From Cryoendolithus antarcticus (Eukaryota; Ascomycota; Dothideomycetes; Cladosporiales; Cladosporiaceae), in assembly GCA_002077065.1 (NCBI GenBank), contig NAJO01000108.1:1-29971 (forward strand): a stretch of DNA of 29,971 nucleotides. The letters are read 5' to 3'. Shown here one piece after another: positions 18,812 through 27,399 of this stretch. The position numbers were made by a program, and so were the translations under genes. Every line of letters begins with the position of its first letter. Position 1 is the stretch's first letter. The notes under the pieces are model-generated. The model was not told where the DNA came from. It did not search any database and saw only the letters and a program-made list of their open reading frames with translations.

Positions 18812-20473
18812 CTGCGCGGCGGAAGAGCACTCACACCACTACAGCGTCTCAGTGCTGCCAAATCTTGCATCAGACTGCTCCAGCCGAAGCTGGAGTACGA
18901 AGACGCGAGCGCGATCGCCAAAGGAGCACTCGCCTTGCTACCTACTTTGAGCACACGAGCGCTGAGCCAGCGAGACCGACAGAGCATGATCGCTCTATTC
19001 TCAGGCCTGGCTGCGGACGCTTGTGCCCTCCGGTTGCAATGCGGAAATGGAGACCCTACCGCCGTAGACAAGGCACTAGAGCTGCTCGAAGCAGGAAGAG
19101 GCTCACTCATAGGCTTGGCGTTGGAAGACCGCCACGACGTGACCAACCTCAGAACGTCGTGGCCACAGCACGCGAGCCGTCTCGGAGATCTACGTGCGAT
19201 GCTGAACGTCGAAGCAGGCTCCACAGGCGACTCTGCACCCCGGGCGTCGCAGCAAATCTCTCCCTTTAAGACTCTCCAAGATTTCCATGCGTGCGTGGAC
19301 GAGATTAGGACGTTGCCTGGCTTTGGAGACTTCATGATGTCCCCTAGCATCGAGGAGATGAAAGCTGCAGCTGTCGATGGGGTTGTTGTGGTCGTCAACG
19401 TAGGCACGCTTCGGAGCGACGCGCTGGTCGTCAAGCCGCAAGCCGTCCGTCTGATCAAATTGCGTCATTTCGACGTGGATAAAGCGAGGAGTTGGATGGC
19501 CGAGATCAAGGGTTGGTCGTCCGAGTCTCCCAGCCTCGAGCAGTCCGGGCGGCAGAACGCAAGATACCGCGTCTTACTCCTTTGGCTCTGGAAGAGCTGT
19601 GTACGGGACATTATGGAAGGGCTTGGATACCGCACACATCAGTCGGGCAAGACCCTCCCGCGCGTGTGGTGGATAGGAACGGGCGTGGCCAGCTCGCTGC
19701 CCTTCCACGCTGCTGGGAGACACTGCGATAGCTCCACGTCCACCACATCCAATGTAGTGATATCCTCATATGTTCCTACCATTCGCGCTCTGGTTCATGC
19801 CAGAGGACGTGCGATGGACGTCTCCTCGTATACCGGCTATGAACACAAGATTCTGCTTGCTACGATGGAAACCACCCGGGGAGAGCCTCCTCTCCATGGC
19901 GTCCGCGCTGAAGCAGATGCCGTCAAATCGGCCGTTGGGATTGAGTGTCGAGTCACGCATCAGGAACAAACCAATGCCGAAGCTGTCCTGCGGTTGCTAC
20001 CTAGCAATGATATGTTTCACTTCGCAGGCCACGGAATGTCAGATCCAGTAGACCCAGCCGAGAGCTGTATCGTCTTCGAGAAGTCCGACGGAGCTTCTAT
20101 GCCAATGATACAGGACCGCCTTCAGGTTGACCGTCTCTTCGGAGCCAACTTGCAGCCAGCGTTTCTTGCCTTTTTGTCTGCTTGCTCGACGGCACAGAAC
20201 CAGCAAGATGTTTTGGCGGATGAGTCGATCCACCTGGCCAGTGGCTTTCTCGTCGCGGGCTTCAGGCATGTAATCGGGTGTCTGTGGCCGTCGAGTGACG
20301 AGGTGTGCGTTGACGTTGCCCGCGAGTTCTACCGCGCTTTGAACATGACGGACGGCAAGGGTGTCAAGGACAAAGCGTTGGCACGGGCGTTGCACTTTGC
20401 GGTCGGTAAGGTGTATGCGATCCGACGAGATCACCCGTTCTTATGGGCCCAATATATCCACATGGGCGCATGA
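18812..20473 (+). CDS. CHAT-domain (caspase-like) protein without TPRs, about 550 aa
   Basis: The frame is open from just after TGA 18809-18811 to TGA 20471-20473. Family-like sequence begins near 18840 (LQRLSAAKSCIRLLQ, then ALALLPTLSTRAL), so the first clear in-frame ATG (18986) is too late. The true start is uncertain and may lie in an upstream exon. Next is the helix ALELLEAGRGSLIGLALEDR that in fungal TPR-CHAT proteins links repeats to protease. The CHAT domain covers about 19560-20470: RVWWIGTGVASSLPFHAAG, then MFHFAGHG with the catalytic His codon at 20030-20032, FLSACSTAQ with the catalytic Cys at 20183-20185, and FLWAQYIHMGA at the end. CHAT proteases cleave partners in cell-death or defence pathways (known for relatives). 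The TPR array is absent. Confidence 0.9.
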   Translation: MRGGRALTPLQRLSAAKSCIRLLQPKLEYEDASAIAKGALALLPTLSTRALSQRDRQSMIALFSGLAADACALRLQCGNGDPTAVDKALELLEAGRGSLIGLALEDRHDVTNLRTSWPQHASRLGDLRAMLNVEAGSTGDSAPRASQQISPFKTLQDFHACVDEIRTLPGFGDFMMSPSIEEMKAAAVDGVVVVVNVGTLRSDALVVKPQAVRLIKLRHFDVDKARSWMAEIKGWSSESPSLEQSGRQNARYRVLLLWLWKSCVRDIMEGLGYRTHQSGKTLPRVWWIGTGVASSLPFHAAGRHCDSSTSTTSNVVISSYVPTIRALVHARGRAMDVSSYTGYEHKILLATMETTRGEPPLHGVRAEADAVKSAVGIECRVTHQEQTNAEAVLRLLPSNDMFHFAGHGMSDPVDPAESCIVFEKSDGASMPMIQDRLQVDRLFGANLQPAFLAFLSACSTAQNQQDVLADESIHLASGFLVAGFRHVIGCLWPSSDEVCVDVAREFYRALNMTDGKGVKDKALARALHFAVGKVYAIRRDHPFLWAQYIHMGA

Positions 20474-22101
20474 TTCGGATAGCGTACGGCCACACCTAGG
20501 TTCATATTCCCTGCCTTTCTAGTAGCTTGTGTTGAGCGATCCGAAGGTATATCCTTCGAAGATGTGGCCTGTAGACAGGCGTGCTGAAATATTCGCATGC
20601 CGTCTTCCTCCTGAAACAAGCTGTAGGAAGGGTCGGTAGAAATGGTGTCTAAATTGTTGTCACGCAACGTCTGTCAACATTGTGGATAATATTGCGAATT
20701 CCCTCGCATTAGCGTTACACAACAAGCGTGGAAGGGACCATATAGCCGTACCACTACCTGACTCGCGACATACTGACAGAGACTCGGCTGCATTTGGTAT
20801 AGATTCGCCAGGTCGGCTGCTAAGCTACTGCTCCTTTTGCAAAGCCCGTCGTCTCGCACTCTCTTGGCAACGGCCGTGACCATCTGCATAACTCTGTAAC
20901 GACTACATGTCCTTGAAGTTTGGTACCAAGACAAAGCTGTTACTTCGCAGCCGAAGGAACCACAAGTGTCGTAAAGCCTTGAACGCGCAGAGCACTTCCA
21001 TCTTGCTTTTGGAGGCGGAGATGACCTTTCGGCGGTCTGGCGAAGGACAGGCTCGTTGAGCTCTTTGTTAAGACCTGCCACCCGTTGAACCGCGCTGCGG
21101 TGAATGCGAGCGGATAGATGCGAGTGCATGTTACCAAGTGATCGATGTGCTTTGTAAGATGCTATGAATTCACTTGCAGGGAATCGGATAGAAAAGGCGA
21201 ACATTCCGGCACGGAGCTACTCCGCCACTCTTACAGTAGCTCATTAACGAACTGAACACGACGGGACGAGTTGACTAAATATCGACCACAGTCTACACCA
21301 GGGAGCTAACGGTCTGTCAAGAAAGTACCGATGGTCTGGCCTGCATTACGCTCCAACATAAAGATACTCAAAGGTCTGAAAATAGCTTCTCTATCTTACT
21401 TGAGGTTAGCTTGGAGCTGGAAGGCGTGGGAGCTGACCGAGATCGGCGAGCACCGGCTAAATGTCGGAGGTGAATCGCCAAGTCCTTCCAGCGTCGTCCG
21501 TACACAAGTACCTAATACGAGTCGCTCGACACGAAGTAGCGGCACACCACAACGGTAGAGCTAAAGGTAGCTTGTCACAATGCTTAATGTAATTGCGAAG
21601 AATACATTGCACAATGTTACCGGGCCACTTGGTCTAAGTTGGAGCTTTTGGAGGCGTTCGAAGAACGCGATAAGCAGGCACAGAATTAGCTCGCAGGTTT
21701 CGGAGCAGCATACAACAAGCACGAGGACGCAGAATACCGCCAGTATTAGCAAGTGAGTGCCGGAAGGATCAACTTAGACCCCACCCAAGTTTTGAAATCT
21801 ATAGCGGGTCTCTCGTGAGAATGCGAGAGTGATCTTCCCCAAGTACCTTTCCGGCGTCTCGCTACGGAGGGTGTCTCTCCACGTAGGGACGCACGTGACT
21901 TTGTAAGATTGGTGGCTGCAGCTACGCACGCTGACTAACGTGTTATATGCTTTGAGCACCTCACGCAGCCTTGCAACCACTGTGACGTCGTCAGAACTGA
22001 CAATTCTCCAAGTCAGTAGAAATCGCTGTGCTTCGTGTTTCCTCACATGATGCTTCATCAAATTGGACTGTGACTGTAGCAAGTGTAACAACAGCCACAG
22101 A
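20474..22101. other. 1.6-kb stretch without a recognisable gene
   Basis: The longest frame is a 176-codon minus one at 20674-21204. It shows no motif, no signal peptide and no repeat. A short hydrophobic minus frame (21561-21752) could encode a membrane helix but has no supporting context. A minus frame at 21774-22091 is also unrecognised. I looked for a gasdermin-like partner of the CHAT protease and saw none that I could support. Confidence 0.4.
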
Positions 22102-22569
22102 ATGTTATCAGGAACAAGCGACGGAGTGGAGGTGAAGCTGATCTCCTGTTCGTTTTTCTCCTACCACAGCTCGAAAAATGGGCAAACGCTAGTATCCTTC
22201 GTTGACCTTGATAAATGTCTCGGCAACCGTAATGGCGAATTCGACCCTGCTGAGTCTGGTTTCCTCAGCAGTGCGACCGACATAGCCCTAGTGAGAACCA
22301 GTCTCCGTGCCAGGTTGAAAGTCAATGGAAGCTGGAAAGAAAGCACTATCGAACTCGGAAATGTCGTCAAAATTGTTGACGGAAAGCTCCAGCCACTGCA
22401 CGATTCGTGCCAGCCCACATCTCATGGCTCTCGCGTGCTTGGTATGCCGCCCCGAACTATCGGAGCCAAGACCAAAAGCCAGGCGTTACCAAGTAAGCAA
22501 GTCGTTCTGCGTCGATGGTTTCTGAGCAAGGCACGAAGTGTGTGTACTCGCTTAGTCGGTCAACCATGA
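22102..22569 (+). CDS. Cyanovirin-N homology (CVNH) domain ORF with altered C-terminus
   Basis: The ATG at 22102 opens a region matching the CVNH lectin fold: VSFVDLDKCLGNRNGEFDP, then GFLSSATDIALV, then SLRARLKVNGSWKESTIELGN and IVDGKLQPL. The LGNxxGxF block, the SA.DI.L strand and the ngsW strand are diagnostic of this family, which binds mannose-type glycans; in fungi its role is mostly unknown. The fold ends near 22410. The frame then continues through 22487-22569, which is antisense to a gypsy integrase fragment, so the last 27 or so residues are transposon-derived and the native end is lost. Thirteen in-frame codons precede the ATG, four of them Cys, and a TGA lies further up; an upstream exon with a signal peptide is possible but unseen. 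Confidence 0.78.
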   Translation: MLSGTSDGVEVKLISCSFFSYHSSKNGQTLVSFVDLDKCLGNRNGEFDPAESGFLSSATDIALVRTSLRARLKVNGSWKESTIELGNVVKIVDGKLQPLHDSCQPTSHGSRVLGMPPRTIGAKTKSQALPSKQVVLRRWFLSKARSVCTRLVGQP

Positions 22570-23178
22570 CGAGTATCGAATCGTAGACGACCCCTGTGGA
22601 TGGGTCGGTCGAGTTTGGTAGCTTGGATATGAAGTCCATCGTGACTTCCTCCCATGGTTGCGTCGGTGGTGTTGTGAACTGTATGTGGCCGTACTTGGCA
22701 TGCCGTTCGGCCTTGTTGCGCTGGCATTCGGTGCACCGCTTGACGTAGCTGGTCACATGTTGGCGCATGTTGGCGAACGTAAAGGCTCGTTTGATCAGTT
22801 CCATGGTTCTGGCGATTCCTGGGTGTCCTTTGGTAATTTCGTCGTGATGTTTCCGTATCACGTTGTCGATTTCGTCTCCCGGTACTTCGAGCTTCCCTTG
22901 TGATATGGGGAACTCCTCGTTCGTGTCCTGAAGGATGCGGAGGGCATTACTGAACCCCTTGACGTTAGCACTGAGCGTGCCATCGCGATTCGTCTTGAGT
23001 ATGCTGTGCTCAACCGGTTCCTTTCCTTCCATGTAGTCGCTGCGTCTGCTGAGTGCATCGGCTCGGCCGTTGTCGCTTCCTGATGTATAGCGGATTTCGA
23101 ACTTGTGTTGTCCTAGGAGCTCTGACCACCGAACCTGTCTACGCGTCAACTGCTTGGTAGTAGTGAAGTGTGTAGCGC
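22487..23178 (-). mobile_element. Ty3/gypsy pol fragment (RNase H end to integrase core), no LTRs
   Basis: The minus strand is open for about 230 codons. It starts HFTTTKQLTRRQVRWSELL and NGRADALSRRSDYM, the C-terminal end of the RNase H domain. Then comes the integrase zinc-binding HHCC module (HHDEITKGHPGIARTMELI, then CTECQRNKAERHAKYG), and the integrase core with WEEVTMDFISKLP carrying the first catalytic Asp and YDSILVMVDRLSEYTHFVP. Homology stops at AERLAYLV (about 22487), before the second Asp and the Glu. No LTR, primer-binding site or gag is present, so it is a solitary internal piece of about 690 bp. It fits tightly between the CVNH ORF and the stop codon of the Zn2Cys6 gene. Confidence 0.92.
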
Positions 23179-23183
23179 AAGAG

Positions 23184-24108
23184 CTAGTGTGTCAACCAAC
23201 CATGCGCTTGCTGTTGCATGGGTGCATTGCCTGCACCGTCCAGGTGCTGGGAGTACTCCAGTGTCGGGTAGTCTGGCAGGTCCGTGAAAGATCGATCAAG
23301 CCGCCCTTGAGGCAGTGACAACGAAAGGTGCGCGTTCAAGTCATGGCTTTCAGCCATACTCGAAGCTACCATTTGGCTATGGAATTGGCTGCTTGACGAC
23401 GAGCTCGAGGCGCTGAGCGGCTCGGACGGCTCATAGGCGTATTGCATAGACTTTCCGTCAGGTAGAGCTGGTATCAGGAGTGGGAGAGGATCTGATCCGC
23501 GACGGAGAGGCATAAATGCAGTGCTGTACAATAATCAGTATACGTCTCGACACTGCGCACGCAATGCATTGTAGACGTCTGGGTTCGTTTACGGTATCCA
23601 CCTGACGCCAAACAATGTGTAGAATTGCAGACCAACGGGACTGCATTATAACTGACTTACCCTTCGTTGTGGTTCATTCTGAGCTTCGCAAGCAGCTGTG
23701 TCGCCGCTTGATCACTGTCCTCGACCAGTATGCGCAGTAGTGCAGCATCCCAATTGCGTTCTTGCGTTCTGTTCTCCAGCTGGTCCTTCAGGCTCTGCAT
23801 CTTCGTAATGCCTTCGGAAGTATCGTACGTGCAGCAAGTGTTTGCTATCTGACACCGTGTGCATATGGGATGTTGGCCGCCGCACTATTGTCAAGTTAGC
23901 AATGGCATCGGGACGATATTGTGTGGAGCGGTTTAACCTTAGTTTTCTTCGCTCTGCACTGCCGGCATGCATTGCGCGTGATCTTCTCTCTGCGCGTACG
24001 CCGCCTCTGCGGTAGTAAGACCAAAGCTTCCTCTTGCTTGATCGAAGGAGGTGTTGAGCTGTCTTCGCATTCTGGGAGATCCGTCTCCGGGCCCAACTTG
24101 AAGACCAT
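23184..24108 (-). CDS. Zn2Cys6 transcription factor, three exons, 244 aa
   Basis: The exons on the minus strand are 24108-23938, 23884-23661 and 23523-23184; together they make 735 nt, exactly 245 codons with the stop. Exon 1 starts at ATG 24106-24108, carries a basic run (RRRTRREK) and opens the zinc cluster with ACRQCRAKKTK. Exon 2 completes it (CGGQHPICTRCQIANTCCTYD), giving Cys-x2-Cys-x6-Cys-x6-Cys-x2-Cys and then a Cys pair. A coiled-coil-like linker (MQSLKDQLENRTQERNWDAALL) and LLAKLRMNHNEG follow. Exon 3 encodes a Ser-rich region (a run of seven Ser in ASSSSSSSQ) and an acidic/hydrophobic tail ending GWLTH. There is no fungal-specific middle homology domain, so it is a short regulator. 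Its targets are not apparent from neighbours. It appears functional: splice sites and frame are intact. Confidence 0.88.
23524..23660 (-). other. Intron 2 of the Zn2Cys6 gene (137 nt)
   Basis: It begins GTAAGT (consensus donor), has ACTGAT before the 3' end and closes TGTACAG. It splits a Gly codon (phase 2) and brings exon 3 into frame. Confidence 0.83.
23885..23937 (-). other. Intron 1 of the Zn2Cys6 gene (53 nt, inside the zinc cluster)
   Basis: It begins GTTAAA (a weak donor), has a perfect GCTAAC branch site, and ends CAATAG. Removal joins KKTK to CGGQ in phase 0 and completes the six-Cys cluster. Confidence 0.85.
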
Positions 24109-25046
24109 GATTTCGTTGACTACACAGAAACAGGTTTGAAGAAGAGGAACGAAATGCTCATGTCTGAGGGTGAGTATCGTTCAAACAAACCCCATGCGTT
24201 CTCGGGGTCCGTCAACCCCTCGCCTGGCCACGGAGTCAAGTCCGATAAGACGACAATCATCAGGGCATCGCTACGGTCTCAAGTCCGTCTCCGTCATCGA
24301 TAAATGCGTTTCTCGATGAGATTCACGATCGGGTTGCAGTGATTGCCGGCCTGACAGCGCGATACCGCAACCATGACGATTGTGAAGGTTGCAAAGATGG
24401 CCCTATGAGAAGCTCGTCTTGGATGCTGGTGGACCATGGACGTTGGCGCTTGCACACACGTGCGCCTATGATAGCAGATCAGTACACGCCGTAGCGATGA
24501 AAGCATTGCGTCGAAGCAGTGGTGAAGTCCGACAAGGGTCTAAGTCTTCGATCGGGCAGAGGTCACTTATAGCATCTTCACCGTGCGCCACAATCGATCC
24601 CGGCGCTAGCAATAGTGCGGTTATTTACTGTAATCGAGATATAGTGACATACATGATTAACTGGACTCGTGTATATACGCTAGGGCACGCTCAAATCGCG
24701 CCACATTAGAACGCCCAATCCTTCGCCAAACGGAACTCTCGGGTGCGGGCCTCTTATGTCGAGTCGCCTAAAATTGCGGGGCAAAACTCTTTACCGTTTG
24801 GACCTCTCGTCTGATACTTCTAGAGATAGCAACACTCCTCGGAACGTGATCTAGCAGGGGCGAAGTTGAAACGCCATGATCGGCGGTGTTAAGAAAATCA
24901 TCGACTGCTTAATTAACAGACGGCAACTTTGGTTACTACTCGGCCACATTTGTGAGCCAATCGCGGAGCCTAACGCTGGAGCAGCCTTCATGAATCGTAA
25001 CACCATTCTCCATTTAGCTTAGCTTAGTCTGTAAGCTTTATAAGCG
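24109..25046. other. Spacer, presumed promoter of the Zn2Cys6 gene
   Basis: A 106-codon plus frame (24389-24709) and a 70-codon minus frame (24294-24506) overlap antisense and have no motif. No tRNA or element end was recognised. Confidence 0.4.
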
Positions 25047-25082
25047 GTGCGCCCATTATCTTTCATCAGTCGTCATGCTGCA

Positions 25083-25412
25083 ATGTCTTCCTCGAAGTCC
25101 CTCAAGCGAAAACAACTCGCTCTGGAAACTTCGGAATATGGAACCGAAATGGCCCCCTATACGTCCTGTCGCAACGCAAGGGTGAAGAAGGGAGAGTCTC
25201 GGTCGGAACGGGTTATTGGGTCCAGGTCCGGCCGCTGCTCTGAGTGCATTCGGAGGGGTTGCAAGGATTGCGATGTGATTGTATGGCGTCCTGAGCGGGA
25301 GCGACTCCGGGATACCCGCGACCGGCTTCGCCGCGGCATTGAGAGGCTGGAAGAGGAGGAGGTGGTTTTTGATGCAGCGTCCTGCAGAGCGTCGCATGAA
25401 GAAAGCTATTGA
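25083..25412 (+). CDS. Small Cys-containing basic/coiled-coil ORF, truncated by transposon DNA
   Basis: The frame is open from 25047; the ATG at 25083 (GCAATGTCTTCC) gives about 109 codons. It starts Lys/Arg-rich (KSLKRKQ), then has a Cys-bearing block CRNARVKKGES...GRCSECIRRGCKDCDV and a helix of charged heptads (RERLRDTRDRLRRGIERLEEEE). This arrangement, a Cys-x2-Cys-like cluster and a following coiled coil, occurs in many uncharacterised fungal repeat-associated proteins; no function is known to me. The final ten or so codons (from about 25385) are out-of-frame pogo transposase DNA, so the original C-terminus is missing. It may be a pseudogene. Confidence 0.5.
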   Translation: MSSSKSLKRKQLALETSEYGTEMAPYTSCRNARVKKGESRSERVIGSRSGRCSECIRRGCKDCDVIVWRPERERLRDTRDRLRRGIERLEEEEVVFDAASCRASHEESY

Positions 25413-25695
25413 GGCAGTCAATGCAAATGGCTGGGCTATCCCATCATTCATCATCTTTGTTGCTAAGATGCATCAGATGACATGGTACCGAACTGGCCTG
25501 CTACCAATCTGGAAGATTGCTGTGAGTGAGAATGGATGGACGAATGATCAACTTGGCCTCCAATGGATTCAGCAATTCCACCAACATACTCAGCATACTC
25601 AGAGAGGCAAGTGGAGGCTCTTGATCTTTGATGGACATAATAGCCGTCAGACAGCTCAGTTTAGGGAATTCTCCAGTCGGACTCTCTTACAATAA
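25385..25695 (+). pseudogene. Fot1/pogo transposase DDE-domain fragment
   Basis: Plus-strand frame 1 reads QRPAERRMKKAIEAVNANGWAI, then FIIFVAKMHQMTWY, AVSENGWTNDQLGLQW and KWRLLIFDGHNSRQTAQF. This is the centre of a DDE_1 superfamily endonuclease domain, including the conserved SENGWT and the second catalytic Asp in LLIFDGH. The N-terminal helix-turn-helix region and everything beyond the second Asp are missing. It joins abruptly to the small Cys/coiled-coil ORF at its left. It is in the opposite orientation to the C-terminal pogo remnant at 14522-15057, so the two need not be from one insertion. Confidence 0.86.
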
Positions 25696-26189
25696 AACAT
25701 CATCGGCCACTTGTCGGATTGAAGAGGCCACATTCGGATGCCCCACGCATCGGCATCATGCTTATTACGAGTCAGCACTCGGCTCCGAAAGGACATGGTG
25801 GCAATGAGAAACTGGTGGCAATAAGGCGGATTCTGTCAGGACCGCAGCTTGTAAGGCAATGACCTTGAGCTTACAATCCAGACGACCTCTACTCCGTCGC
25901 ACACAGACTGCCTTACCGATCGCCGGCACGCTGGTAAATACCACTCGATCTGACTTGGACGGAACGTACCAGTCGATTCCTTTCGCGATCTTCTATTTAC
26001 CGGCTACACACCCCGATGTTTGTGTATGCCATCACTTCGTCCGACTGCATTGACAGCCCAACACAGCACCCCGTACCATTGCTCCAACAGTCCCAACGTC
26101 AAATTCGCATCCCACACTCCGGCGACAACGCGGGATGACTCTGTCGTCTTGAACAAGCAAAAGAAATTCGTTATGATCTCCAGACCAAC
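25696..26189. other. Spacer between pogo fragment and bZIP gene
   Basis: Only short frames without motifs; probably the bZIP 3' untranslated region on the minus strand at the right-hand end. Confidence 0.4.
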
Positions 26190-27332
26190 TCAGCCTTCAT
26201 GGACGAAGCCATCCTGAGCACCGAACTCAGCCTGAGGATACTCAGCAAATTCAGCCTCGCTGCCAACATGTAGCTCCATGTCACCAGGCGCACTCTGACC
26301 ACCCATCATGCCATTGAACGCAAAGTTGTGAGCCGCAGCGAAGGGTAGACGCTTTGCTACAGAAGGTTTTTCCTGCGGGGATCCCGCAGAATCGCTCTTG
26401 TGACCGTGGCCGTACATAAAATCTGGATCATAACCAAATGCGCCGTACCCGGTACGCGAGCCAATACCGTCGACTCCCATGGCTACCTTTTGCGCCTGGT
26501 TGACGTTGTACTTTGCAATGCGACAACTGCAGCCCTGGTGATCGAGCGCATGCGTGCGCATGTTGGCAAGCTCGCCACGCAAGTCCTGGACCTGCTTCTT
26601 GAGAGCCGAGTTCATGGCACTCAGGTTACGATGTCTATCCTCGATCCCCTCAATGTTATCCTTTTTCTTTGCTCGGCATTTTGCAGCCGCCAGTCGATTC
26701 TTCTCTCGACACTTTTCCTTCTTGCAGTTACCTTCGTCATCATTGCTTGGACAAGAGGTTCTACTGACTTGACTACCTCGTCGCTGCTTTGTCGACTTGG
26801 AGTGTCGCTGCATTGCGGCATTTCGAGCTCGCTCGGATTTGTCATTACGACCGCGCTCTTCGGACAAGATCCGTGCAACCGTCTGCGTCTTCGAATCCGA
26901 CGCGGCCTCGCTGGAAGAATCATCGGGAGGTGTGACTTGGCCGTACTTTACAATTGCAGAAACGGATTGCCCTGACATGACCTGGCGCACATCGCCTCTC
27001 TGCTGGAACGTACCCAGAATGAACGCCGGAGCGGCTCCACCACCATCCGGCCTCGCGCCAGCAGCGGCGGCAGCTTGCTGTATTTGCAACAACTGCTGCT
27101 CATACTGACTAAAGCCACCAGCATTATTTTGGAACGACAAGCGATTCATCTGGATTTCACTGTGCGAAAACGTCAGCCATTCCACTCGCGAACAAGAAAC
27201 GAACCTCACGAACCCGGTTCCCTTTTCGGTACCGCCGAAGGCTTGCTGCATTGCAGCGAACTCGTCGTCCATCCTCGCACTTGCTGTTTGCACTGCCGAA
27301 GTGGCATTCCGGCTGAGGATCGTCGGCTCCAT
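26190..27332 (-). CDS. bZIP transcription factor (ATF/CREB-like), about 380 aa
   Basis: This long minus-strand frame ends at TGA 26190-26192. The bZIP spans about residues 205-275: a basic region KCREKNRLAAAKCRAKKK with the N-x2-AA-x-KCR signature, then a leucine zipper (LSAMNSALKKQVQDLRGEL, ANMRTHALDH) and a short CSC motif. Before it are a Gln/Ala-rich stretch (QYEQQLLQIQQAAAA), a Ser/Asp patch (TPPDDSSSEAASDS) and a basic region; after it a Gly/Tyr-rich tail. It resembles the stress-response ATF/CREB group (inference). The start is unsettled: ATG 27330-27332 is in frame, but ATG 27397-27399, in another frame, begins a protein-like MTSQDLPNVNNSG and could connect through an intron with donor GTATCG. 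A further 60-nt intron (27150-27209) is probable. Confidence 0.87.
   Translation of the reverse strand: MEPTILSRNATSAVQTASARMDDEFAAMQQAFGGTEKGTGFVRFVSCSRVEWLTFSHSEIQMNRLSFQNNAGGFSQYEQQLLQIQQAAAAAGARPDGGGAAPAFILGTFQQRGDVRQVMSGQSVSAIVKYGQVTPPDDSSSEAASDSKTQTVARILSEERGRNDKSERARNAAMQRHSKSTKQRRGSQVSRTSCPSNDDEGNCKKEKCREKNRLAAAKCRAKKKDNIEGIEDRHRNLSAMNSALKKQVQDLRGELANMRTHALDHQGCSCRIAKYNVNQAQKVAMGVDGIGSRTGYGAFGYDPDFMYGHGHKSDSAGSPQEKPSVAKRLPFAAAHNFAFNGMMGGQSAPGDMELHVGSEAEFAEYPQAEFGAQDGFVHEG
27150..27209 (-). other. Probable intron inside the bZIP frame (60 nt, frame-neutral)
   Basis: Donor GTGAGG, a GCTGAC branch site and an acceptor ATCCAG just before an ATG codon. Its length is divisible by three and it has no stop, so both spliced and unspliced messages stay in frame; an earlier acceptor (CACAG) would give a stop. 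Confidence 0.6.
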
Positions 27333-27399
27333 CGTCGTACGACTGCTGCGGGAAAGCGATACCGCTATTGTTCACGTTTGGCAGATCTTGCGAGGTCAT

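Noticed and set aside
18691..19458. 255-codon minus-strand frame
   Set aside because: Antisense shadow of the CHAT gene, whose plus-strand motifs are clear.
20674..21204. 176-codon minus-strand frame next to the CHAT gene, considered as a gasdermin-like partner
   Set aside because: No motif or amphipathic pattern I can support; composition looks like non-coding DNA.
21561..21752. Hydrophobic 63-codon minus frame, possible small membrane protein
   Set aside because: No start context, conservation or neighbouring evidence; random A/T-rich frames often look hydrophobic.
22436..23159. The 9-mer TGCTTGGTA at 22436-22444 and 23151-23159, near both ends of the gypsy piece
   Set aside because: The right copy lies inside gypsy coding sequence (Lys-Gln-Leu codons), so it cannot be a target-site duplication; probably chance.
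26400..26975. 191-codon plus-strand frame
   Set aside because: Antisense to the bZIP domain, which is unmistakable on the minus strand.
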